Below, piece after piece: positions 1 to 5,064 of a DNA stretch of 5,635 nucleotides; position 1 is the stretch's first letter; every line of letters begins with the position of its first letter. The notes beneath the pieces are model-generated. The model ran no database searches. It was not told where the DNA came from and was given only the letters and a program-made list of their open reading frames with translations. Made by a program: the position numbers and the translations under genes. The stretch comes from Chitinispirillaceae bacterium (GTDB taxonomy: Bacteria; Fibrobacterota; Chitinivibrionia; Chitinivibrionales; Chitinispirillaceae): assembly GCA_016926315.1 (NCBI GenBank), contig JAFGOU010000105.1, positions 1-5,635 of the forward strand, given 5' to 3'.

Positions 1-1049
1 TCAAGCGCGTTCGTTATGGTAAGCGGATACACCATCCCGGTTTTCAGACGGATCATTTCGGTGGTGCGGCCGAGAATGGGACCGATGCGCGACGAGTTTC
101 GGCCGCAGGGACAGGTTCCCGGCACGGTAAACGTAATGTCACCGGTGCGATACCGTACGAGCGGCATGCCCTCGATCCCGAGCGACGTGGCCACCAGTTC
201 ACCGGGAGTGCCGTCAGGCAGCGGGTGTCCGTTCCCGTCAACGACTTCAAGATAGATGAGCTCGGGATGAGGGTGGCATCCTTTCTGTTCGGCGCATTCG
301 CATAATGCGTCCGCCATTTCCGTGATGGCATAAGAGACGAGCGCCTGCGCGCCCCACAGTTCCTGGAGTTTCCTGCCGACGGTATTCACGCCCATGTCCT
401 GGGTTTTCAGGCTCTCGCCCAGACAGACGAGTTTTTTCACCTGCCAATCCCTGGGGGCGGCATTGTTTTTTGAGAGATCCACGGCCAGGCGGCGCAGAAA
501 CGACGGGGTGCCGGCAAGCACGGTCGGTTTCAACTGTTCGATATACTGCCGGCAGAGGTCGTGCGTTACCATACCCGCCCGTGCGGTGTTGACACCGAGA
601 AGCGTCAGGCCGCGGTAGCAGCCGATACCCGAAAGCGAACAATGGTCAAAACCCGTGAACAGCAGGGCCCGGTCCTGGCGGGTAAGTCCCATGCCGTGAA
701 ACGACAGCGCTTGACTAAAAGAAAGCCGGTCGATGTCGTTTGCCGAAAGCGGGAAGTAAACCGGGCGTCCGGTCGCGCCGCCGGTGGCAACGGTTTCCAC
801 GATCTCCTCCGGCTCGATCGCGACGAAACGCTGGAAGTGCTCGGTCAGTGTTGTCCTCCCGGTGAAAGGAAGCCGGTTGAAATCATCGATCTGCCTGATA
901 TCTTCCGCGCTGAAATCCCAGAACGCTTCCTTATAATACGGGGATACTTCCTTGACATGCTTGATATGGTTGCGCAGGGCGCGGAGCGTTTTCGCCGCTA
1001 TCGCATCGGCTGAAAGGAACTCCCATGAAAGTTTCGGGTTGAAATGCAC
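1..1049 (-). CDS. Phenylacetate-CoA ligase-like (PaaK family) adenylate-forming enzyme, 3' end cut off by the window
   Basis: The reading frame is open for 349 codons from a GTG at 1049 to the left edge with no stop, so the C-terminus is missing. Family members are usually about 400-440 residues, so roughly 50-90 are absent. The translation has ANL-superfamily landmarks in order: a phosphate-binding loop ATGGATGRP (about 88-96), an aromatic-containing A5-like motif YAITEM (240-245), LVRYRTGD (297-304) with the ribose-contacting Asp, and CPCGR (313-317), which is characteristic of PaaK-like ligases. Known enzymes of the family activate an aryl or other carboxylic acid as an acyl-adenylate and pass it to CoA in the cytoplasm. 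The substrate here cannot be read from the sequence, and no phenylacetate-degradation genes lie nearby. Cys250, Cys252, Cys258/His259, Cys313 and Cys315 could form a structural zinc site (inference). The GTG start is chosen because AAGGAGGT lies 7 nt upstream and the first in-frame ATG is only at codon 120. Confidence 0.88.
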   Translation of the reverse strand, partial: MHFNPKLSWEFLSADAIAAKTLRALRNHIKHVKEVSPYYKEAFWDFSAEDIRQIDDFNRLPFTGRTTLTEHFQRFVAIEPEEIVETVATGGATGRPVYFPLSANDIDRLSFSQALSFHGMGLTRQDRALLFTGFDHCSLSGIGCYRGLTLLGVNTARAGMVTHDLCRQYIEQLKPTVLAGTPSFLRRLAVDLSKNNAAPRDWQVKKLVCLGESLKTQDMGVNTVGRKLQELWGAQALVSYAITEMADALCECAEQKGCHPHPELIYLEVVDGNGHPLPDGTPGELVATSLGIEGMPLVRYRTGDITFTVPGTCPCGRNSSRIGPILGRTTEMIRLKTGMVYPLTITNAL

Positions 1050-1056
1050 GGTAAAG

Positions 1057-1064
1057 ACCTCCTT
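1057..1064 (-). promoter_or_regulatory. Strong ribosome binding site for the PaaK-like gene
   Basis: Read on the minus strand this is AAGGAGGT, a near-perfect Shine-Dalgarno sequence, 7 nt before the GTG at 1049-1047. It decides the start of the gene, since no ATG is well placed. Confidence 0.8.
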
Positions 1065-1159
1065 TGCCGGCTGTCGGCGAAACCGTACCCTCCCGGACAC
1101 GTATTTCTTTCAACGTCAAAATAGTATAAGAGCGGCCAAAAGCCAAGATCGGGCTTGGA

Positions 1160-1284
1160 GTCATTTCGAGCCTTTCAACCCTTCGAAAAGTTCTGGGTGA
1201 CCGTTCAGGGCAGGCGGGGCGGGGAATCTTCCGCAAAAAATTCAACGGGTTAAGATTTCTCCTCGCTACGCTCATCGAAATGAC
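1160..1284. repeat. Intergenic dispersed palindromic repeat, about 125 bp
   Basis: The element is bounded by a perfect 10-bp inverted repeat, GTCATTTCGA at 1160-1169 and TCGAAATGAC at 1275-1284. Inside are a second inverted pair, AATCTT (1225-1230) and AAGATT (1252-1257), and a stretch at 1179-1203 of the form CCCTTCGA...GGGTGACC. Both the GTCATTTCGA/TCGAAATGAC ends and the CCCTTCGA...GGGTGACC core resemble short repeats seen scattered between genes in many uncultured bacterial genomes. A tell-tale is that the minus strand read across it gives a peptide containing CPERSPRTFRRVERLEMT, the kind of nonsense peptide often annotated wrongly from such repeats. It fills much of the gap between radC and the PaaK-like gene. 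It carries no gene. It could fold as a long imperfect hairpin in RNA and may help end the radC transcript. Copy number cannot be judged from one window. Confidence 0.65.
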
Positions 1285-1309
1285 AGCAGCACTATTTTTC
1301 GGACCGACC

Positions 1310-2026
1310 CTAGGTAACGGGGATACCGGGCCAGCGCGGCAGCTCCTTGAGGCTCACGACACCGCCGCGACAAACGATGAGATGGTCAAGCATGGGCAGT
1401 TCCATCAGTGAACAGAGCGTATGACAACGTCCGGTAAAGGTCCAGTCAGCCTCCGAAGGCGCGTGGCTTCCGCCGGGATGATTGTGCACAACGATGAGTG
1501 AGGTCGCGCCGTAGCGAAGAGCCTTTTCCAGTATGACCCGGGGATGCACGATGCACTGATTGACCGTCCCTCTGGCGATAATGGGCGACTCGATGATCTG
1601 GTTCCTGTTGCCGAGATACAGGACCGCGACATATTCATCCTGATAATGGCCGAATGTATAGCGAAGATACTCCTCAACATCCCTGCGGTGTTTGATGATG
1701 CTCTGTCGTTCGAATTTCTCCTTGAGGCAATAGGACATGATCTCCCCGACAAGGGTGATCAGCGATGCGGAACGCTCCCCGATCCCGGCGGTCCTGACGA
1801 TATCCTGCCGCGGGGCATTGAGCAGCATCCCGATACTCTTGTACCGTCCGTAAAGATCGTGCGCCATCTTTTTCGTATCGCACCGGGGGATGGTAAAGGT
1901 AAGGACCAGTTCGATAATTTCATGCGGCTGGAGTGACTCCAGACCGTTACGCCGGTAACGGTCAAGAAGCCGCTTTCGGTGACCTGCGGACGCGGGCAAT
2001 GGCGGGCGGTCGTTTTGTTCGTTCAT
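1310..2026 (-). CDS. radC: RadC-family JAMM/MPN-domain protein
   Basis: This 238-residue protein is close to the usual RadC length of about 220-230. The N-terminal half (about 15-100) is the helix-hairpin-helix-like part: LLDRYRRNGL, ELVLTFTIPRCDTK, then the AGIGE turn at 80-84. The C-terminal half (about 115-238) is the JAMM metalloprotease-like domain with a complete metal-site signature: Glu131 in DEYVAVLYL, then HNHPGGSHAPSEAD with His181, His183 and Asp194 spaced HxHx10D, and Ser191. The metal ligands are intact, so the fold should bind zinc. The biological role of RadC is unsettled: the original link to DNA repair in E. coli was later attributed to another gene, and no protease substrate is established. 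The ATG at 2026 has GGGAGGT 6 nt upstream. The gene lies 18 nt after the ROK regulator on the same strand and probably shares its transcript. The stop is TAG. Confidence 0.93.
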   Translation of the reverse strand: MNEQNDRPPLPASAGHRKRLLDRYRRNGLESLQPHEIIELVLTFTIPRCDTKKMAHDLYGRYKSIGMLLNAPRQDIVRTAGIGERSASLITLVGEIMSYCLKEKFERQSIIKHRRDVEEYLRYTFGHYQDEYVAVLYLGNRNQIIESPIIARGTVNQCIVHPRVILEKALRYGATSLIVVHNHPGGSHAPSEADWTFTGRCHTLCSLMELPMLDHLIVCRGGVVSLKELPRWPGIPVT

Positions 2027-2044
2027 CGACAGACCTCCCGTTGT

Positions 2045-3211
2045 TTATTCCTCATAGGGCAGGGCGAGACTCCGGACAATCACCCGGTGGAACACGCTGG
2101 CAAAGGCGCCATGGGCAAAGGTCGTCCCCGGAGTGATGACATCCAGTCTATCAGGCAGGAACTCCTTCAGCTTATTGGCCGCTTCGGGCATCAGATGCCA
2201 GATCGGACCGCCGAGCATGAGGACTTCCGGATCAACGATCTGTATAACGGCACGCATGGCAAGAGCAATGTCGGGCATCACCGCCAGAAACACCTCTCGG
2301 GCCTGCTGAGGAAATTTTTTACAGACATCAAAAAAGTTTTCAAGGTTTTCCGGCGGTTGAAACGTCTCCTTCCATGTCTGCAGGAGTCCGGGTGTGGCGG
2401 CGACCGTTTCGAGACAGCCGGTCTTCCCGCACCCGCATACACGGCTATTGCCGGGAAGGGGGAAATGGCCGATTTCACCAGAAGCATTATGCGTGCCATG
2501 GAAAAGCTCGCCGTTAAGAACGATGGCGCCGCCCACGCCGTCGCCGATGCTCAGGCAGAACAGGTTGCGGGATTTCGCCTCTTTTTCATACTGGAGCGCG
2601 CCAAGGGCAAGAGCCCGCACCTCCTGGATCTGCACCGCCTTGAAACCAAAGCGGTTTTCCAGTTCGTGAACGATGTTTTTTCCATCCAGAAACCGGATGT
2701 TGGGGCAGAGATGGATTTCGCCGGTATTGTCGTTTCCCATGCCCGGCATGCTGATTCCGCACCCAATGGGCAGAATGCTGAAGTTCCTCATGACCGATTC
2801 ACAGGCCGAATAGAGCTTCTGTAAAAACCCGTCATAGCTTTGCGGGGTAGTAAAGGCAGCGGTATATTCAAGCAGGGCGCCCTTAAGATTGCCGCTGATG
2901 ACCTTCGTCTCCTTGACCCCGACCAGTACTCCCAGTATCCAGGCGGTATTGACATAGGTATTAAGAGAGAGCTTTTCGCCCTTCCTGCCAACGCTTTCGG
3001 AATACTTCCCGGTTTCCATGACCAGCTTGCGATTGAGCAGTTCGGCAACCGCCATTGATGCGGTAGGTTTTGACATTCTGCATATTTTTGCGATCTGCGC
3101 CCGGCTTATACCGTCGTTATCGTGAATGACGCGCAGGATACGCTGCGTGTTAAGGATCTTTAAAAGGGCAGGCCTGTGTTGTACATGCGACCCATGTGCT
3201 CCGGCAACCAT
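2045..3211 (-). CDS. ROK-family transcriptional regulator (NagC/XylR/Mlc type)
   Basis: At 388 residues the protein has the usual length of ROK repressors. A winged helix-turn-helix occupies about 18-80, with recognition-helix wording ISRAQIAKICRMSKPTAS (35-52) and a wing at about 67-82. The ROK sugar-kinase-like domain follows from about 90. The family signature is clear: SGEIGH (244-249), then CGCGKTGCLE (259-268), giving the zinc ligands His249, Cys259, Cys261 and Cys266. The kinase features are degraded. The ATP phosphate motif DxGGT is replaced by VGVKET (97-102), and the catalytic Asn-Asp pair appears as Gln-Glu (196-197), so this should be a regulator and not a kinase. Such proteins typically repress sugar uptake or catabolism genes and release DNA on binding a sugar or amino sugar. 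No sugar genes are in view, so the ligand is unknown. The ATG at 3211 has AGGAG 5 nt upstream. radC follows 18 nt downstream. Confidence 0.93.
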   Translation of the reverse strand: MVAGAHGSHVQHRPALLKILNTQRILRVIHDNDGISRAQIAKICRMSKPTASMAVAELLNRKLVMETGKYSESVGRKGEKLSLNTYVNTAWILGVLVGVKETKVISGNLKGALLEYTAAFTTPQSYDGFLQKLYSACESVMRNFSILPIGCGISMPGMGNDNTGEIHLCPNIRFLDGKNIVHELENRFGFKAVQIQEVRALALGALQYEKEAKSRNLFCLSIGDGVGGAIVLNGELFHGTHNASGEIGHFPLPGNSRVCGCGKTGCLETVAATPGLLQTWKETFQPPENLENFFDVCKKFPQQAREVFLAVMPDIALAMRAVIQIVDPEVLMLGGPIWHLMPEAANKLKEFLPDRLDVITPGTTFAHGAFASVFHRVIVRSLALPYEE

Positions 3212-3256
3212 ACGCTCTCCTGGAAGGGGAAAAGGGGGTTCAAAATTAGTAAGTGT

Positions 3257-3286
3257 AATATATAAAATGCGCCAAACGAATGTTAG
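3257..3286 (-). promoter_or_regulatory. Possible sigma-70-type promoter for the ROK-radC unit
   Basis: On the minus strand CTAACA (3286-3281) and TATATT (3262-3257) are separated by 18 nt. Each matches the -35/-10 consensus at four or five of six positions. Transcription would begin near 3250, giving a leader of about 40 nt before the ATG at 3211. The region is AT-rich, which makes chance matches likely, so confidence is low. ROK regulators often control their own gene, but I found no clear operator palindrome here. Confidence 0.3.
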
Positions 3287-3296
3287 CTTTCCTATC

Positions 3297-3327
3297 TTGA
3301 CGATTCTACGAAATTCTACAGGATACT
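3297..3327 (+). promoter_or_regulatory. Possible promoter for the GspF-like gene, overlaid on phased repeats
   Basis: TTGACG (3297-3302) matches the -35 consensus at five of six bases. The best -10 candidate is GATACT (3322-3327), at a long spacing of 19 nt. A start near 3334 would give a leader of about 100 nt. An alternative weak pair, TTGCAG (3359-3364) and TACCAT (3383-3388), lies nearer the gene. Neither is convincing alone. Confidence 0.3.
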
Positions 3328-3332
3328 ACAGG
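3303..3332 (+). repeat. Three direct repeats with a 10-bp period
   Basis: Three consecutive 10-mers, ATTCTACGAA, ATTCTACAGG and ATACTACAGG, start at 3303, 3313 and 3323. The core heptamer ATTCTAC is exact in the first two and differs at one base in the third. The period is about one turn of the helix, so bound proteins would face the same side of the DNA. They overlap the putative promoter between the divergent ROK and GspF-like genes, which suits an operator, but no regulator is identified. Confidence 0.5.
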
Positions 3333-3414
3333 TAAGGTGTATTTAAAAAAGCAGGTCCTTGCAGAATGAGCGGACAGTGCTTTACCATGATCTATTTTTT
3401 AAGTCTTGAATAGC

Positions 3415-3423
3415 GGGAGAAGG
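3415..3423 (+). promoter_or_regulatory. Ribosome binding site that decides the GspF-like start
   Basis: GGGAGAAGG ends 9 nt before the ATG at 3433. An in-frame TTG at 3406 is also possible but lies upstream of this site and has no good Shine-Dalgarno sequence of its own, so the ATG is preferred. Confidence 0.6.
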
Positions 3424-3432
3424 CCCCTCACT

Positions 3433-4488
3433 ATGAAAACGGATTGGTCATATGGACAAATGACGATAAGGGAACGTTCCCTTATTGCGCGTTCCCTCGC
3501 CGCTCTCATCGTCTCCGGCTCGTCCTATGAAAAAGCCTTTGCTTCAATTGCCGAACAAACCGGAAGCGGTGCGCTTCGTTCGACATTACTGCGAATGCAT
3601 GAAGAGTTGAAAAAATCCGACCTCGTATCCCTGCTCAAAAAACAGGAAAAACTGTTTGGCTCATTATTCAGAACAGTGATCGAAACCGGCGAATCAACGG
3701 GTACAACGGTCCTTTCCCTTTTACGCCTCGCAGACTATTATGACCAACAGGCACACCTGAAAAAAACGGTAACCGGTAAAATCGGCAACTCGGCACTGAT
3801 AACAATCGGAACAATTGGCGCTTTACTTTTTGCTGCATATTTCCTGCTGGACCGGGCAGAGGGAAATGCTGTTGCTGAAACAGCTCAACAAAATGTTATT
3901 ACATCAATTGCATTAGCTATATCAACCTTCATATTAAGTTTTAACGGGATGGTATTCCTTCTCTTGTCCGCCATTCTACCGCTCCTCTTTATAACCGGCA
4001 TTTTCATGGTCCGTCTCACGGTTCTTGAAACCGTTATCTGGAAAATACCGCTCTTCGGAGAGTGGCGCAGGAAAAATGCACTTCAATGTTTTTTCCTCAC
4101 CCTCTCTCTGTTGCTGACAGGTGGAGTGGCACTCGAAAGCGCCATTCGGTGCGCATCCGCCGAATCCCGGAGCGGGTCCCTCTGCAGGATCTTCGCTCTT
4201 CTCGCGGCCTCTCCGCCGGTAACAATGAACTCACTGGCCGATCTTCTTGAATCTCAAAAGCTTATCCCTTACCTGGTCGGGAAACGGCTTTCAGAAAGCA
4301 TGCCGCCAACGGACAATGCAGACCTGGTAAAAAAAACCGGCCTGTTCTACCAGGAGGCCATCATCCAGTCGGCAAGCGCTGCAGTCATCGTCCTTGGGCC
4401 TCTTCTTATTGCGATAACGGGATTATTGCTCTTCAGCCTGCTGGCTGCACTGTATATGCCGGGGATAAAAAGTATTGCCGGCCACTAA
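3433..4488 (+). CDS. GspF/PilC-like type II secretion/type IV pilus inner-membrane protein (T2SSF domain), orphan copy
   Basis: The 351-residue product has the GspF layout: a cytoplasmic helical domain (about 10-117), a membrane segment (119-138), a long hydrophobic stretch with the second membrane segment (155-195), a second helical domain (about 200-310) and a last membrane segment (312-343) ending in LYMPG. Family wording is visible in domain 1, LIARSLAALIVSGSSYEKAF (17-36) and ETGESTG (84-90), and in domain 2, WKIPLFGEW and LSLLLTGGVALESAI (224-238). Known members form the membrane platform on which the assembly ATPase acts to build pseudopili or type IV pili. This copy is shorter than the usual 400 or so residues. 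It lacks the N-terminal 50-60-residue extension, and domain 2 lacks the G-E-x-x-G turn seen in domain 1. No ATPase, pilin or other secretion gene is in view. The base composition is more AT-rich than the neighbouring genes. flgM follows 114 nt downstream on the same strand. Confidence 0.8.
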   Translation: MKTDWSYGQMTIRERSLIARSLAALIVSGSSYEKAFASIAEQTGSGALRSTLLRMHEELKKSDLVSLLKKQEKLFGSLFRTVIETGESTGTTVLSLLRLADYYDQQAHLKKTVTGKIGNSALITIGTIGALLFAAYFLLDRAEGNAVAETAQQNVITSIALAISTFILSFNGMVFLLLSAILPLLFITGIFMVRLTVLETVIWKIPLFGEWRRKNALQCFFLTLSLLLTGGVALESAIRCASAESRSGSLCRIFALLAASPPVTMNSLADLLESQKLIPYLVGKRLSESMPPTDNADLVKKTGLFYQEAIIQSASAAVIVLGPLLIAITGLLLFSLLAALYMPGIKSIAGH

Positions 4489-4504
4489 CGTTTTAGTATA
4501 TAAT
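4475..4504 (+). promoter_or_regulatory. Sigma-70-type promoter upstream of flgM
   Basis: TTGCCG (4475-4480) and a perfect TATAAT (4499-4504) are separated by 18 nt. The element overlaps the last codons and stop of the GspF-like gene. Transcription would begin near 4511, giving a leader of about 90 nt for flgM. It would supply basal FlgM independently of the flagellar sigma factor. Confidence 0.45.
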
Positions 4505-4543
4505 CAGTTATAAGCAGATTGATGATTGATGGCCGTTTCGTGC

Positions 4544-4570
4544 TAAAGTATTCCGGAAAAAGACCGATAT
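4544..4570 (+). promoter_or_regulatory. Sigma-28 (FliA) promoter for flgM
   Basis: TAAAGTAT (4544-4551), an 11-nt spacer and ACCGATAT (4563-4570) match the flagellar sigma-28 consensus TAAAGTTT-N11-GCCGATAA at 13 of 16 positions with the exact spacer length. A start near 4577 leaves about 26 nt to the flgM ATG. Its position directly before an anti-sigma-28 gene makes chance unlikely. It implies that free sigma-28 drives synthesis of its own inhibitor. Confidence 0.8.
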
Positions 4571-4585
4571 ATTTGATAGGGTTTG

Positions 4586-4596
4586 AAAGGTGGTGA
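4586..4596 (+). promoter_or_regulatory. Ribosome binding site of flgM
   Basis: AAAGGTGGTGA differs by one base from the extended Shine-Dalgarno sequence AAAGGAGGTGA and lies 6 nt before the ATG at 4603, predicting efficient translation. Confidence 0.7.
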
Positions 4597-4602
4597 CCCA
4601 TT

Positions 4603-4929
4603 ATGAGAATAAACACCGTAACACAATCATTAAGCGCGGAACTCAGGAAGATTGAAGCCGCCCGGAAAACCGAAAAGGAGATAAAAAACGCGAAAGCGTC
4701 CTCTCCCGACCGCTCTGAGTTTTCCGCCGATGCCCAGCGTCTGAGCGATACGAAAGCCCAGTCCGAAACCATCGCAGCGGCGATCATCGGCCAACCGGAC
4801 ATCCGTGCGGAAAAAGTCGCTGAGGTGAAGAATAAAATCGAACAGGGATATTACGATTCAGAGGAATTTATCGACAAGCTCGCCTCCAAACTGCTTATCG
4901 AATTCGGTATGAAACTCCCGCAATCCTAA
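4603..4929 (+). CDS. flgM: FlgM, anti-sigma-28 factor
   Basis: The 108-residue, hydrophilic protein has the usual FlgM length of about 90-110. The N-terminal half (1-50) is charged and low in hydrophobic residues, as expected for the disordered part of FlgM, and includes DRSEFSADAQRLSD (36-49), matching the family pattern D-x-x-x-x-S-x-x-A-x-x-L. The C-terminal half holds the sigma-binding helices, with the signature IGQPDIRAEKVAEVKNKIEQ (62-81), then GYYDSEEFIDKLASKLLIE. FlgM binds sigma-28 (FliA) in the cytoplasm and keeps late flagellar genes off until the hook-basal body is finished and FlgM is exported. The FliA promoter just upstream supports this identity. flgN and flgA, frequent neighbours elsewhere, are not seen here: a GspF-like gene is upstream, and a sigma-70-type gene converges from downstream. 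The start is fixed by a strong ribosome binding site. Confidence 0.9.
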   Translation: MRINTVTQSLSAELRKIEAARKTEKEIKNAKASSPDRSEFSADAQRLSDTKAQSETIAAAIIGQPDIRAEKVAEVKNKIEQGYYDSEEFIDKLASKLLIEFGMKLPQS

Positions 4930-4955
4930 CACGGCCGTCATGACCGTATCAGGAT

Positions 4956-4982
4956 AAAGGCGGGAGTGTACCCGCCTTTTTT
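4956..4982 (+). terminator. Rho-independent terminator after flgM
   Basis: A perfect 9-bp stem, AAAGGCGGG (4956-4964) with CCCGCCTTT (4971-4979), encloses a 6-nt loop and runs into six T residues (4977-4982). It starts 27 nt after the flgM stop. On the minus strand the stem is followed by only three T residues, so it would be at best a weak terminator for the converging sigma-factor gene, whose own 3' region shows no better one. Confidence 0.9.
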
Positions 4983-5064
4983 ATTTCCCGGAAAACCGCA
5001 GGTCGTCTCCATCCCGCCTTCAGGGATCGTATTGAGATGTTTTTTTTCTCCGGACGGAACCCGA

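Noticed and set aside
561..1013. Plus-strand 150-codon frame
   Set aside because: It is antisense to the PaaK-like enzyme, whose motifs are unambiguous.
1123..1150. Minus-strand TATACT (1128-1123) as a -10 box for the PaaK-like gene
   Set aside because: No acceptable -35 hexamer is found 16-19 nt upstream, so the promoter is not supported.
1143..1158. Small CCAAG...CTTGG hairpin beside the repeat
   Set aside because: The 5-bp stem with no T-run is too weak to call a terminator.
931..1275. Minus-strand 114-codon frame spanning the repeat and the start of the PaaK-like gene
   Set aside because: It overlaps the real GTG start in another frame, and its sequence is that of a repeat-derived nonsense peptide.
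1979..2824. Long plus-strand open frame of 281 codons antisense to the ROK gene
   Set aside because: The minus-strand frame has clear ROK homology through the same bases. The plus-strand product matches no recognisable family and is a shadow of a GC-rich gene.
3345..3365. Possible sigma-54 promoter before the GspF-like gene
   Set aside because: The GG and GC dinucleotides are too close together to fit the -24/-12 spacing.
3406..3432. TTG at 3406 as the start of the GspF-like gene
   Set aside because: The good ribosome binding site lies downstream of it and is correctly spaced for the ATG at 3433.
4485..4802. Minus-strand 105-codon frame across the flgM promoter and 5' half
   Set aside because: It is antisense to flgM with its promoter and ribosome binding site, and shows no family pattern.
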